DNA from: Clostridiales bacterium
Lineage (GTDB): Bacteria; Bacillota; Clostridia; Oscillospirales; Oscillospiraceae
Length of the DNA stretch: 64,000 nucleotides
Direction: 5' to 3'
NCBI GenBank assembly: GCA_025757645.1
Contig: CP107216.1
Coordinates: forward strand, 1,239,501-1,303,500
The notes under the pieces were generated by a model. It was not told where the DNA came from and made no database searches. It was given only the letters and a program-made list of their open reading frames with translations. Shown one piece after another: positions 16,851 through 26,073 of the stretch (the first letter of the stretch is position 1; each line of letters starts with the position of its first letter). The position numbers and the translations under genes were made by a program.

Positions 16851-17945
16851 ATGTCGAGCAGAATTTTTCAGGGCGTGATCGTTCAGATGAAAGATGCCAC
16901 CACGCGCTGCATTGGTGTTGTGGACGAGCAGGGGTTTGTCATTGCCTGCAGTGAGCTTTCGATGATCGGCTCGCGCCTGGATGACTTTCAGGCCGCGGTG
17001 GGTGAAGTGCAGGAGCAGCTGTTTGCAACGGACGCACGCACGTATAAGATTCTGTCTGCCAGCACGGCGCGTTTTGAGTATGCCGTGTTTGTCGAGGGCA
17101 ATGACCAGACGGCGCGCAGCATCTGCATTCTCGCGGCCGTCGGCATGACGGAGGCCAGCACGAACTTTGAGGAAAAGCACAATAAGGCCGCCTTCGTTAA
17201 GAACATCATTTCGGACAACATTCTCCCCGGCGACGTGTATGTGCGCGCCAAGGAGCTGCATTTTACCACCGACGTGCCGCGCGCTGTGCTGCTGGTGCGT
17301 CAGGTGAACGTGACGGATATCGCCGTGCTCGAGCTGATCCAGAACATGTTCCCGGACCGGCAGCATGATTTTGTGCTCAGCGTGAGCGAGTCGGACATTG
17401 TCGTCATCAAGGAAATGACGCCGGACGAGACCTCGGAGGATGTTTGCGCGCTGGCCGAGAGCATTGAGCGCGCCGTGCACACGGAGCTGCACGTGCAGAC
17501 GGTCATCGGCATCGGCACGACGGCCAACCACCTGCGCGAGCTGGCCGACCGCTATAAGGAGGCGCAGGTCGCCATCGAGGTCGGCAAGGTGTTTGAAAAC
17601 GAGAAGCCGGTCATTCACTATGACAACCTCGGCATCGGCCGCATCATTTATCAGCTGCCGACGACGCTGTGCGAGATGTTCCTGTCCGAAGCGTTCAAGA
17701 AAAACCCCATCGAGGCGCTCGATGAGGACACGCTCGACACGATCAATCGCTTCTTTGAGAACAATCTCAACGTTTCGGAGACGGCGCGCAAGCTCTACGT
17801 CCATCGAAACACTTTGGTATACCGGTTGGAGAAAGTCAAGAAGATCACGGGCCTGGATCTGCGCGAGTTTGAGGATGCAATCCTCTTCAAGGTCGCGGTC
17901 ATGGTAAAGCAATACCTCGATTCTCAGAACACTGCCAAGTTCTGA
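16851..17945 (+). CDS. CdaR/PucR-family transcriptional regulator
   Basis: This 364-residue protein shows three parts. An N-terminal ligand-sensing-like domain covers residues about 1-130 and includes a DEQGFVIACS segment. A central GGDEF-like region follows (about 140-280). A C-terminal PucR-type helix-turn-helix occupies about residues 295-355 (NVSETARKLYVHRNTLVYRLEKV). Proteins of this type often activate carboxylate or sugar-diacid genes, but no such genes are adjacent. ftsE begins 45 bp downstream, so it may influence or simply precede the ftsEX cluster. A good AGGAGG site sets the start. Confidence 0.85.
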   Translation: MSSRIFQGVIVQMKDATTRCIGVVDEQGFVIACSELSMIGSRLDDFQAAVGEVQEQLFATDARTYKILSASTARFEYAVFVEGNDQTARSICILAAVGMTEASTNFEEKHNKAAFVKNIISDNILPGDVYVRAKELHFTTDVPRAVLLVRQVNVTDIAVLELIQNMFPDRQHDFVLSVSESDIVVIKEMTPDETSEDVCALAESIERAVHTELHVQTVIGIGTTANHLRELADRYKEAQVAIEVGKVFENEKPVIHYDNLGIGRIIYQLPTTLCEMFLSEAFKKNPIEALDEDTLDTINRFFENNLNVSETARKLYVHRNTLVYRLEKVKKITGLDLREFEDAILFKVAVMVKQYLDSQNTAKF

Positions 17946-17990
17946 GACCTACCCGGGCGGGCGTAAGCCCAACATATTGGAGGACATCTT

Positions 17991-18683
17991 ATGGTTCAAA
18001 TGAACGATGTGAAGATGGTCTACGGGAACACGGAGGCTGCGGCCCTCAATGGGATCAGTTTTACGATCAACGAGGGCGAGTTTGTGTTTCTGGTCGGGCC
18101 GTCCGGCTCCGGCAAGACGACGATCATCAAACTGATCACCGGCGAGCTGAGCCCCACATCCGGACAGATCACGGTCAACGGCTTTGACATGCAGGGCATC
18201 AAGCGCCGCAAGCTGCCGAAGCTGCGCCGGACACTGGGCGTCATTTTTCAGGATTTTCGCCTGATCGACAAAATGACGGTGTATGAAAACGTTGCGTTTG
18301 CCATGCGCGTGGTGGGAGCTTCCAACAAGGAGATCCGCCGCCGCGTGCCGCAGGTGCTCGAGCTGGTCGGCCTGGCCGACCGGGAAAAGCGCTTTCCGGC
18401 GGAGCTTTCCGGCGGTGAGCAGCAGCGCGTGGCCATCGCCCGCGCGCTCGTGAACAATCCGCGCATGATCATTGCGGACGAGCCGACCGGCAACCTCGAC
18501 CCGGTGCGCAGTCTGGAGCTGATGCTGCTGCTGGAGAAGATCAACGAGCTCGGCACCACGGTCCTCGTGGTGACGCACGAAAAGGAACTGGTCGACGCTT
18601 TTTCCAAGCGCGTCATCTCTATCGACGCCGGAAGAGTCATCAGTGACGGATTGGACGGGTACTACGGATATGAAGCTGAATAG
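17991..18683 (+). CDS. ftsE: Cell-division ABC transporter ATP-binding protein FtsE
   Basis: The 230-residue ATPase has Walker A GPSGSGKTT (near residue 37), signature LSGGEQQRVAIARAL and Walker B MIIADEPTGNLD. The Q-loop context FQDFRLIDKMTVYENVAFA is characteristic of FtsE. FtsE works with FtsX to transmit ATP hydrolysis to extracellular peptidoglycan hydrolases. The ftsX start lies inside its last 14 bases, implying coupled translation. The M23 hydrolase immediately after ftsX supports the role. Confidence 0.95.
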   Translation: MVQMNDVKMVYGNTEAAALNGISFTINEGEFVFLVGPSGSGKTTIIKLITGELSPTSGQITVNGFDMQGIKRRKLPKLRRTLGVIFQDFRLIDKMTVYENVAFAMRVVGASNKEIRRRVPQVLELVGLADREKRFPAELSGGEQQRVAIARALVNNPRMIIADEPTGNLDPVRSLELMLLLEKINELGTTVLVVTHEKELVDAFSKRVISIDAGRVISDGLDGYYGYEAE

Positions 18684-19554
18684 ATTCAACTACCTGATGA
18701 CGCAGGGCGTGAAAAACATCTTCACGCACGGTTTCATGTCCTTCGCGTCGATCACGATCATCATCGCGTGCCTGCTCATCATGGGCAGCTTTTCGCTGCT
18801 GACGCTCAACATCGACGCGAACATCGACCGCCTGCAAAATCAGAACGAGGTCATTGCCTACGTCGATGAGACGCTCTCGGAGGACGAGGCCCGGGCCATC
18901 GAGCCCCAGGTCGCCGCGGTGCCGAATGTCGCCACGGTCGAATTCGTCACGCGCGAGCAGGCCATGCAGACGTTCGAGGCCGAGTATGACTCCGACCTCT
19001 TTGACAACATTGACGCCTCGGTCTTTCGTCATCGCTACGTCGTGACGCTCGACGATCTGTCGCTCATGAAGGACACGCAGGCCGCGCTCAAGAATGTCGA
19101 CGGCATCGCCGATGTGACCGCGCACCTGGATTACGCGGAAAACTTTATTACGTTCCGGAACATTGTGAGCGTTGTCTCCGTCGTTTTGATCGTGATCCTC
19201 ATCGCGGTGTCCCTGTTTATTATGACCAACACCATCAAGCTGGCCACGTTCGGCCGGCGTGAAGAGATCGCCATCATGAAGATGGTCGGTGCGACGAATG
19301 GCTTCATCCGTCTGCCGTTTGTGGTCGAGGGCCTTGTGCTCGGCCTGGTCGGCGGTCTGGTCGCGTTCCTGCTCCAGTGGGGACTTTACAGCCTGATCGT
19401 CAGCAAGATCATGTCCACCATGGCGGCCGGTATCATCACGGTGCTCCCGTTTGCATCCGTGGCGCTGCCGCTGCTGCTGGTGTTCCTTGGCGTGGGTGTG
19501 CTCGTCGGCGTGTTCGGCGGCCTCACGGCCATTCGCAACTATCTGAAAGTTTAA
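18670..19554 (+). CDS. ftsX: Cell-division protein FtsX
   Basis: The 294-residue protein has four membrane segments: one near residues 22-45 and three after residue 165. A large outside loop lies between the first two. The segment TIKLATFGRREEIAIMKMVGAT is typical of FtsX. It partners FtsE and relays a signal to murein hydrolases. The start at 18670 gives the family-like beginning MKLNRFNYLMTQG and overlaps ftsE by 14 bases. An ATG nine codons upstream (18643) is also open but is not typical. Confidence 0.94.
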   Translation: MKLNRFNYLMTQGVKNIFTHGFMSFASITIIIACLLIMGSFSLLTLNIDANIDRLQNQNEVIAYVDETLSEDEARAIEPQVAAVPNVATVEFVTREQAMQTFEAEYDSDLFDNIDASVFRHRYVVTLDDLSLMKDTQAALKNVDGIADVTAHLDYAENFITFRNIVSVVSVVLIVILIAVSLFIMTNTIKLATFGRREEIAIMKMVGATNGFIRLPFVVEGLVLGLVGGLVAFLLQWGLYSLIVSKIMSTMAAGIITVLPFASVALPLLLVFLGVGVLVGVFGGLTAIRNYLKV

Positions 19555-19566
19555 GGAGGAAATCAA

Positions 19567-20790
19567 ATGAAGATGAACCGCAAAGTCGTTCGATCCGTCA
19601 TTTGTGTGCTGCTTGCGTTGATTTTTATCGTTTCGCTCATGACGGCGCTGATCCCGATCAATGCCAGCGCGGCGTCGCAGTCGGAGATCAACCAGCTCAC
19701 GCAGCAGCGTAAGGAACTGCAGGCCAAGCAGAAGGAGCAGCAGAAAACCATCAACAATCTCCGCTCCAAGAAGGCCAGTGTGGTCGATCAGAAGGCCGCG
19801 CTGGATCAGGAAAACGATCTGGCGCAGCAGGAGATCGAGGTCGTCAAACAGCAGATCACGGCCTATGACCAGCAGATCGAGGACAAGGGCGTTGAGCTCG
19901 AGGAAGCCAAGCAGGAAGAAGAGGCGCAGACGGTGCGCTTCCGCGGCTGCGTGCGCCATCTTGAGGAGTACGGCCAGATGTCCTACATCGCCATTCTGCT
20001 CGAGGCGACCAGTCTGTCCGACCTCCTTGCCCGTATGGACATGGTCGGCGAGGTCATTGCATATAATAAACAGGTGCAGGCCGACATGACGGCCGCCCGT
20101 GAAAAGGTCGAGACCGTCAAGGCGGAGCTTGAGGATGCCCGTACCGAGCTGCAGGATAAGCAGTCCGAGCTGGAGACCAAGCAGGTCGAGCTGCAGCAGA
20201 AGGTGTCCGAGGCCAACGCGCTGCTCGCCAGCCTGGAGTCGGATATCAACGCTTATAAGAGCGTCTACGATCAGTACGAGCAGCAGCAGCAGAACGTGCA
20301 GTCGCAGATCGATAAGCAGGTCGAGGATCTGCGCCGCCAGGAAGAGGCGAACAAGAAAAACGACCCCAGCTATGATGCGGGCAAGGACAACGGCGCCACC
20401 GGCTCCATGATGTGGCCGTGCCCGTCCTGCCATACGATCACGTCGGAGTTCGGCTGGCGCTACCACCCGATCTATCACACGCAGAAGTATCACTCCGGTG
20501 TGGACATCGGCGCGAGCTATGGCGCGAGCATCGTTGCGGCCGACGGCGGCACGGTCATCACGGCCGGCGCTGTGTCCGGTTACGGCAACTGTGTCGTCAT
20601 CAACCATGGCAACGGCATCACCACGCTCTATGGCCACATGAGTTCCATCGCGGTCTCCTCCGGCCAGAAGGTCTCCAAGGGCCAGACGATCGGTTATGTC
20701 GGCTCGACCGGCAACTCCACCGGCCCGCATCTGCACTGGGAGGTCACGGTCAACGGCGTGCGCCAGAACCCGCTCAACTATGCGCGCTGA
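19567..20790 (+). CDS. Coiled-coil M23 peptidase, FtsEX partner
   Basis: This 407-residue secreted protein has a signal peptide (residues 1-36). A long coiled coil follows (about 38-265, Gln/Glu/Lys rich), then a C-terminal LytM/M23 domain (about 285-405). The zinc ligands look complete: HSGVDIG supplies the His and Asp, and HLHWE supplies the HxH. It may therefore be an active endopeptidase rather than an EnvC-like activator only. The layout of coiled coil plus hydrolase directly behind ftsEX matches PcsB/CwlO/EnvC-type partners. AAGGAGG precedes the ATG. Confidence 0.9.
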   Translation: MKMNRKVVRSVICVLLALIFIVSLMTALIPINASAASQSEINQLTQQRKELQAKQKEQQKTINNLRSKKASVVDQKAALDQENDLAQQEIEVVKQQITAYDQQIEDKGVELEEAKQEEEAQTVRFRGCVRHLEEYGQMSYIAILLEATSLSDLLARMDMVGEVIAYNKQVQADMTAAREKVETVKAELEDARTELQDKQSELETKQVELQQKVSEANALLASLESDINAYKSVYDQYEQQQQNVQSQIDKQVEDLRRQEEANKKNDPSYDAGKDNGATGSMMWPCPSCHTITSEFGWRYHPIYHTQKYHSGVDIGASYGASIVAADGGTVITAGAVSGYGNCVVINHGNGITTLYGHMSSIAVSSGQKVSKGQTIGYVGSTGNSTGPHLHWEVTVNGVRQNPLNYAR

Positions 20791-20817
20791 TCGGACATAT
20801 TTTGACTGAATGAAACT

Positions 20818-20846
20818 GCCGGGCAGCCGGAAAATGGCTGCCCGGC
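20818..20846 (+). repeat. GC-rich hairpin between the M23 and S41 genes
   Basis: GCCGGGCAGCC (20818-20828) pairs perfectly with GGCTGCCCGGC (20836-20846) across a seven-base loop. No T run follows, so it is not a classical terminator. It may stabilise the upstream mRNA end or modulate the operon. Confidence 0.5.
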
Positions 20847-20903
20847 TCATCTGCTGCATTGGGGCTGCCCGATGCAGGCGGCAAATGGACCCGGAGGGAT
20901 AGC

Positions 20904-22109
20904 ATGGACGAACACAAGCCACAGGAACAGGCATCGGAAAAAGTGCCCGCCCGCAGAAAAAGCGGCAGAATGCACGGCTGGAGGGCGAGTATCCTTGCCT
21001 GTGTGATCTGTATTCTGGTGACTGCGCTGGTCACGTCGATGATCTTCGTCGGCAAGTTCGGCGGCAGCAGCAACTATAAGCTCGCGCTGAAGTTTGCGCA
21101 GGTCAAGCAGGTCGTGGATAAAGACTATATCGGCGACGCGGACGACACGGCGATCAGCGACGCATCATCGAGCGCGATCATCAGCGCCATCGGCGATAAG
21201 TGGAGCTATTACATGACGGCCGAGGAATACAAGGCCTATCAGATGTACTCCAACAATGAGTACGCCGGCATCGGCGTGACCATCCAGCTCGACGACAAGA
21301 CGAAGGGCTTTCGCATCACAGCCGTGACGAGCGACTCGCCCGCGGCGAAGGCCGGCCTCCAGCAGGGGGACATCATCACGGCGATCGACGGTGAGGACGT
21401 CACGGGCAAGACGCTCTCGGACGTGCAGAGCACCATCCGCGCCAAGCTCAACAAGACGCTCAAGCTCACCATTCAGGACTCCGCCGGCAAGAGCCAGACC
21501 GTCACGCTCGACTGTACGGTCATTTACACCGATCCCGTGACGTATAAGCTCATGGATAACGGCGTCGGCTATGTCCAGATCCGCAACTTTGAGACCGGCG
21601 GCGGCAGCCGTGCCGTGCAGGCAGTCGATAAGCTGCTGGACCTCGGCGCAAAGTCGCTGGTGTTCGACCTGCGCGATAACCCCGGCGGCCTGCTCTCGGA
21701 GCTCATCACGATCCTGGATCACCTGCTGCCGCAGGGCGACCTGTTCGTGAGCGTCGACGGCAACGGAAAAGAGACCGTCACGCAGAGCGACAGCGTCTGC
21801 GTCAAAGTGCCGATGGCGGTCATCGTCAACGGCAACACCTACAGTGCGGCGGAGTTTTTCGCGGCCGCGCTGCAGGAGTATGACTGGGCGACCATCGTCG
21901 GCCAGAACACGACCGGCAAGGGCCGCAGCCAGACGACCATCGCGCTTCCGGACGGCAGCGCCGTGCACATCTCGAGCCGGAAGTATCTCACGCCCAACCG
22001 CGTGGACCTGTCCGAGCAGGGCGGCCTTGTGCCGGATGTCGTCGTGGCCCCGGCCGCGGACAGCGATGTCGATGCGCAGCTTGAGGCAGCGATCGCTGCG
22101 CTGCGCTGA
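20904..22109 (+). CDS. S41-family C-terminal processing protease (CtpA/CtpB-like)
   Basis: The 401-residue protein has an N-terminal membrane anchor (residues about 28-50). A PDZ domain (about 115-205, core GIGVTIQLDD and SPAAKAGLQQGDIITAIDGE) is followed by a peptidase S41 domain. The catalytic serine is in NGNTYSAAEFFAAAL and the general-base lysine is in NTTGKGRSQ. These proteases trim extracytoplasmic proteins. It lies behind ftsEX and the M23 gene, a common neighbourhood in Firmicutes. The start at 20904 follows GGAGGG; an upstream ATG in the same frame lacks a ribosome site. Confidence 0.92.
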   Translation: MDEHKPQEQASEKVPARRKSGRMHGWRASILACVICILVTALVTSMIFVGKFGGSSNYKLALKFAQVKQVVDKDYIGDADDTAISDASSSAIISAIGDKWSYYMTAEEYKAYQMYSNNEYAGIGVTIQLDDKTKGFRITAVTSDSPAAKAGLQQGDIITAIDGEDVTGKTLSDVQSTIRAKLNKTLKLTIQDSAGKSQTVTLDCTVIYTDPVTYKLMDNGVGYVQIRNFETGGGSRAVQAVDKLLDLGAKSLVFDLRDNPGGLLSELITILDHLLPQGDLFVSVDGNGKETVTQSDSVCVKVPMAVIVNGNTYSAAEFFAAALQEYDWATIVGQNTTGKGRSQTTIALPDGSAVHISSRKYLTPNRVDLSEQGGLVPDVVVAPAADSDVDAQLEAAIAALR

Positions 22110-22155
22110 ATCAACGGAGATATACTGAAATTTCAATGATATAAGGAGACGGATT

Positions 22156-22641
22156 ATGGCGATCGACAGCAGATATAAGATGAGTCAGGAGCGTTTGGAC
22201 ACGCTCAAGGAAGAACTGCATTACCTCGAGACGACCCGCGAGAAAGAAGTCGCGGAGCTCATCAAGGAGGCGCGCTCGTTCGGCGACCTGTCGGAGAACA
22301 GCGAGTATGACGAGGCCAAGACGGAGCAGGGCAAGCTCTACTCCCGCATTGCCGAGATCACGGACCTGATCGAGAACGCCGAGGTCGTGGAGAAGGTCGA
22401 GGTCGCGGCGGACGTCGTGACCATCGGCAGCCACGTGCGCGTGCTCGACGTCGACGAGGACGTGGAAGAGGAGTACACCATCGTCGGCTCGCAGGAGGCC
22501 AACCCCATGGAGGGCTGCATTTCGGACGACAGCCCGTTCGGCTTCGCACTCAAGGGCCACAAGGTCGGCGAGACCGTCACGGTAACAGCCCCGGTCGGCG
22601 AGCTGCAGTTTAAGATCATTGCCGTCGAAAACGAAGACTGA
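22156..22641 (+). CDS. greA: Transcription elongation factor GreA
   Basis: The 161-residue protein has the GreA layout. An N-terminal antiparallel coiled coil carries the acidic tip in the segment GDLSENSEYDEAK, and a C-terminal FKBP-like domain contains the SPFGFALKGHKVGETV block. It rescues backtracked RNA polymerase by stimulating transcript cleavage. AAGGAG precedes the ATG. lysS starts 10 bp downstream, suggesting one transcript. Confidence 0.95.
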   Translation: MAIDSRYKMSQERLDTLKEELHYLETTREKEVAELIKEARSFGDLSENSEYDEAKTEQGKLYSRIAEITDLIENAEVVEKVEVAADVVTIGSHVRVLDVDEDVEEEYTIVGSQEANPMEGCISDDSPFGFALKGHKVGETVTVTAPVGELQFKIIAVENED

Positions 22642-22651
22642 GGAGTCCATC

Positions 22652-24607
22652 ATGAACGAAGAGAGAAAGAACCAGCAGGCGGCGGCAGAGCCGTCCCTGT
22701 CCGAGATCCTTCAGGTGCGCCGCGACAAGCTCAAGGCGCTGCAGGACGCCGGGCGCGACCCCTTTGTGCAGACGCGCTTTGAGCGCAGCGCCTATTCGGC
22801 GGATATCAAGAACGATTTTGACGCCTATGACGGCAAAACGCTGCAGGCTGCCGGCCGCATCATGTCCAAGCGCGGCATGGGCAAGGCCATCTTCTGCGAC
22901 ATTCAGGACGACCGCGGCCAGATCCAGCTCTACGTCCGCAAGGACGCCGTCACCGAGCAGGAGTTTGCCGATTTCCGCAAGTATGACATTGGCGACATCA
23001 TCGGCGTGCGCGGCTATGCGTTCAAGACCAAGACAGGGGAGATCTCCATCCACGTGCAGCAGGTCACGCTGCTCAGCAAGTCCCTGCGCCCGCTGCCGGA
23101 GAAGTTCCATGGCATGACGAACACGGAGCTGCGCTACCGCCAGCGCTATGTGGATCTCATCATGAACCCTGAGAGCAAGCGCAATTTCCAGATCCGCAGC
23201 CGGTTCGTGGCCTATCTGCGCCGCTATTTGGACGGCCTGGGCTTCATGGAGGTCGAGACCCCCGTGCTCAGCCCCATCGCCGGCGGCGCGACGGCGCGCC
23301 CGTTCATCACGCACCACAACACGCTTGACATTGATATGTATATGCGCATTGCGACCGAGCTGCACCTCAAGCGCCTGATCGTCGGCGGCATTGAGCGCGT
23401 GTATGAGGTCGGCCGCATCTTCCGCAACGAGGGCATGGACACCAAGCACAATCCGGAGTTCACGACCTGTGAGCTCTATCAGGCCTATACCAACCTCGAC
23501 GGCATGATGGACATCCTCGAGGGCATCCTCTCCGGCGCGGCCAAGGAGATTCTCGGCACGTATCAGCTCCAGTGGCTGGGCCACGATGTGGACCTCACGC
23601 CGAGCTGGCGCCGCGTGACCATGGCCGACGCTGTCAAGGACGTCACGGGGGCGGACTTCATGGCCATCCTCGGCGACGCGGACGCGGCAGTCGCCCTCGC
23701 CAAGAGCGTGGGCGTGGACATGGAAAACGTCGCCCACACGTGGGGCAACGCGCTCTATGAGACGTTCGACCAGAAGGTCGAGTCCACGCTCATCCAGCCG
23801 ACATTCATCACCATGTACCCCGTGGAGGTCAGCCCGCTGGCCAAGCGCAGCCCCGAGCAGCCCGCGCTCACCGAGCGCTATGAGATGTTCATCTGCGGCT
23901 GCGAGATGGGCAACGCCTTCTCTGAGCTCAACGACCCCATCGACCAGTATCAGCGCTTCAAAGCACAGGCCGAAAAGCGCGCCCACGGCGATGAAGAGGC
24001 CAACATGATGGACGAGGACTTCGTCATGGCGCTCGAATACGGTATGCCGCCCACCGGCGGCTTGGGCTTCGGCATTGACCGCTGCGCCATGCTGCTGTGC
24101 GGCGCAAGCTCCATCCGCGATGTGATCCTGTTCCCGACCATGAAGCCGCTGGACGCGGACAAGAAGCCGGAAACGGCCGAGGCCAAGCCCGCCGAGACCG
24201 TGCCCGCAGCGCCAGCAGCGGAGGAGAAGATCGACTTCTCCAACGTGCAGATTGAGCCGCTGTTTGCGGATTTCGTGGACTTTGACACGTTCAGCAAGTC
24301 CGATTTCCGTGCCGTGAAGGTCAAGTCGTGCGAGGCCGTGAAGAAGTCGAAGAAGCTGCTCAAGTTCACGCTCGATGACGGCACGGGTACGGATCGCGTG
24401 ATTCTCTCCGGCATACATGCCTATTACGAGCCGGAAGCGCTCGTGGGCAAGACCTGCATCGCCATCACGAACCTCCCGCCGCGGCCCATGATGGGCATCG
24501 ACTCCTGCGGCATGCTGATCTCTGCCGTGCATCACGAAAACGGCGAGGAAAAGCTGCATTTGCTGATGGTTGATCCGCACATCCCGGCCGGCGCAAAGCT
24601 GTACTAA
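22652..24607 (+). CDS. lysS: Lysine-tRNA ligase (class II) fused to a Trbp111-like tRNA-binding domain
   Basis: Residues about 1-510 are a complete class II LysRS. They comprise an N-terminal anticodon-binding OB fold, motif 2 (context EVGRIFRNEGMD) and motif 3 (GLGFGIDRCAMLL). An Ala/Pro/Glu linker (about 512-526) then leads to a C-terminal OB-fold domain (527-651). This resembles the tRNA-binding tail of bacterial MetRS, with segments DFRAVKVKSCEAV and LPPRPMMGIDSCGMLI. The tail should raise general tRNA affinity. Total length is 651 residues against about 500 for most bacterial LysRS. The frame is unbroken. The start at 22652 follows GAGGAG. Confidence 0.94.
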   Translation: MNEERKNQQAAAEPSLSEILQVRRDKLKALQDAGRDPFVQTRFERSAYSADIKNDFDAYDGKTLQAAGRIMSKRGMGKAIFCDIQDDRGQIQLYVRKDAVTEQEFADFRKYDIGDIIGVRGYAFKTKTGEISIHVQQVTLLSKSLRPLPEKFHGMTNTELRYRQRYVDLIMNPESKRNFQIRSRFVAYLRRYLDGLGFMEVETPVLSPIAGGATARPFITHHNTLDIDMYMRIATELHLKRLIVGGIERVYEVGRIFRNEGMDTKHNPEFTTCELYQAYTNLDGMMDILEGILSGAAKEILGTYQLQWLGHDVDLTPSWRRVTMADAVKDVTGADFMAILGDADAAVALAKSVGVDMENVAHTWGNALYETFDQKVESTLIQPTFITMYPVEVSPLAKRSPEQPALTERYEMFICGCEMGNAFSELNDPIDQYQRFKAQAEKRAHGDEEANMMDEDFVMALEYGMPPTGGLGFGIDRCAMLLCGASSIRDVILFPTMKPLDADKKPETAEAKPAETVPAAPAAEEKIDFSNVQIEPLFADFVDFDTFSKSDFRAVKVKSCEAVKKSKKLLKFTLDDGTGTDRVILSGIHAYYEPEALVGKTCIAITNLPPRPMMGIDSCGMLISAVHHENGEEKLHLLMVDPHIPAGAKLY

Positions 24608-24618
24608 AATCCATATGC

Positions 24619-24663
24619 AAAAGCCCTTTGCGTGCGCATGATCTGCACGCAAAGGGCTTTTTC
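24619..24663 (+). terminator. lysS terminator
   Basis: A 16-bp stem (AAAGCCCTTTGCGTGC at 24620-24635 with 24645-24660) encloses a nine-base loop and ends in a T run. It lies before the converging PI-PLC-like gene. Confidence 0.88.
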
Positions 24664-24682
24664 GATTTCGGGGCTGCGCGCG

Positions 24683-25687
24683 TTACTGCGCGGGCTGGAA
24701 ATTCGTCTGATAGATCTTCTCGGCGATCTTTTTCGGCGCGAAGTCCACGATGACGACGCCGTAGGCCGTTCCGGCCTGCCAGTCATAATCGTAGAGGTCG
24801 AGGTTGATGTGCTTGGCGTATTCCTTCGGGTGGCCCACTTTTCCGCTGCCGCTCGTGGACGTGAAGTTCAGGAAAAACGTGTCCTCCGCCGCCTTACTGT
24901 TGCCCAGACAGGTGTGGATGGCGTCGATTTTGTCATCGGTGTCATAGTTGTAGCGATCCTGCACGCACAGCGTCTCGCGGCCGTTGATCACGGAGTTCGC
25001 GGTGGGGTCAGACAAAACGGTGCGGTCGCCCTGATCCGCCCAGCCGAAGTACAGGCCGCAGCGCTCGAAGCCGACCGGAAGCTTGTCGTCAAACCGCGTG
25101 GCGAGGACGATCTTCCCGCGCACTTCGCCCAGCGTCGGGATCTCGTTTTTCAGATACCAGCGCTCCGGATCCTTGTCGATCGTCTCATACAGGACCTTCT
25201 GAATCTCCGCGACATCGTCCTTGCTGTTTTCCGCCTTCATGCACAGGATGACCGTCTCGGTGGGGTGGGCGTCCAGAAACGCGGAAACGTCGCGCAGCAC
25301 GTCATCGAGTGTGAGCGTTCCGGCAAACGGGGAGTTGGAGGTCTTGCAGCGCGCGATGCTGTGCTTGAGCACCAGCGTCTGCTGGTCGTGCTTCTGTTCG
25401 AGCACCAGACGCATGTCCAGATAGCGGTAGCCGTAGATCAGCTGCGTGGCAACGCTCGCGTCCTGACATTGAAAAATGTAGCGCATATCCACATACTGCG
25501 TGCAGCTGTCGTGCGTACCGGGGATCGACATATTGCTGAGCTTTGTCTCGTCCGGCACGGTTTCCATCCAGTCGGTGCTGGAGATGTTCGCTGCCATGGC
25601 CGGCGGCGCGGTGATCCCGGAAAAGACGGAAAGCACCATGCAGACGAGCAGCGCGCAGAGCCAGAAGCGGTGTTTGGTGGCCTTCAT
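24683..25687 (-). CDS. Secreted PI-PLC X-domain phosphodiesterase-like protein
   Basis: The 334-residue protein has a signal peptide (residues 1-33, cleavage near AMA-AN). A bacterial phosphatidylinositol-specific phospholipase C X domain follows. The catalytic-type histidines are present: the first in SIPGTHDS near residue 58, and the second in LVLKHSIA near residue 109. RYLDMRL supplies a conserved Asp-Arg. Bacterial relatives cleave phosphatidylinositol or GPI anchors, but the actual substrate cannot be told from sequence. It stands alone, converging on lysS. Confidence 0.82.
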   Translation of the reverse strand: MKATKHRFWLCALLVCMVLSVFSGITAPPAMAANISSTDWMETVPDETKLSNMSIPGTHDSCTQYVDMRYIFQCQDASVATQLIYGYRYLDMRLVLEQKHDQQTLVLKHSIARCKTSNSPFAGTLTLDDVLRDVSAFLDAHPTETVILCMKAENSKDDVAEIQKVLYETIDKDPERWYLKNEIPTLGEVRGKIVLATRFDDKLPVGFERCGLYFGWADQGDRTVLSDPTANSVINGRETLCVQDRYNYDTDDKIDAIHTCLGNSKAAEDTFFLNFTSTSGSGKVGHPKEYAKHINLDLYDYDWQAGTAYGVVIVDFAPKKIAEKIYQTNFQPAQ

Positions 25688-26003
25688 AAAGTATTCTCCT
25701 CATCATTTTCCTGCCGCACGAGCATACCGTGCGGCGGTCGTGTGCCGCCAGTATAGCACAAAACCCGCGTGTTGGGAACGGGAAATCGCATTCCGGGCGC
25801 TTGTTCCGGTGCGCGGTGGTAGAAAATGCGCAAATGCTGTGGTATACGATTGCAAAAATATTGAAAAAACGTGTCGCAGAGAGGAGGGGGGCGTGTGTAG
25901 CATGCGGCGCGGACAGCCGCCGCGAGAAAGCGCTTGTGCTGGGCCTGCCGGGGGAGTAAGACGCCTCTGCATAGTGTTATCCGGCAGATTCCGCAAACAA
26001 CTG
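25688..26003. other. Intergenic region, no convincing gene
   Basis: About 316 bp lie between the divergent PI-PLC-like and NSS transporter genes. Open frames here lack coding character. A weak minus-strand promoter, TTCCCA (25778-25773) and TATACT (25755-25750) at 17-bp spacing, could serve the PI-PLC-like gene. A GAGAGGAGGGG stretch near 25878 resembles a ribosome site but leads to no credible protein. Confidence 0.5.
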
Positions 26004-26032
26004 TTGCGGCGGGGCGGGTTTTGCGGTATAAT
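26004..26032 (+). promoter_or_regulatory. NSS transporter promoter
   Basis: TTGCGG (26004-26009) and TATAAT (26027-26032) are 17 bp apart, about 40 bp before the start codon. Confidence 0.65.
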
Positions 26033-26073
26033 CAAACCAATTTGTGCCTGAGTGCGTGAAAGGAAACAATGTT

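Noticed and set aside
18640..20934. A 764-codon minus-strand frame opposite ftsX and the M23 gene
   Set aside because: The plus-strand genes are certain, and the antisense product is low-complexity.
25703..26035. A 110-codon minus-strand frame in the gap before the NSS transporter
   Set aside because: No ribosome site, no domain, and it crosses the transporter promoter.
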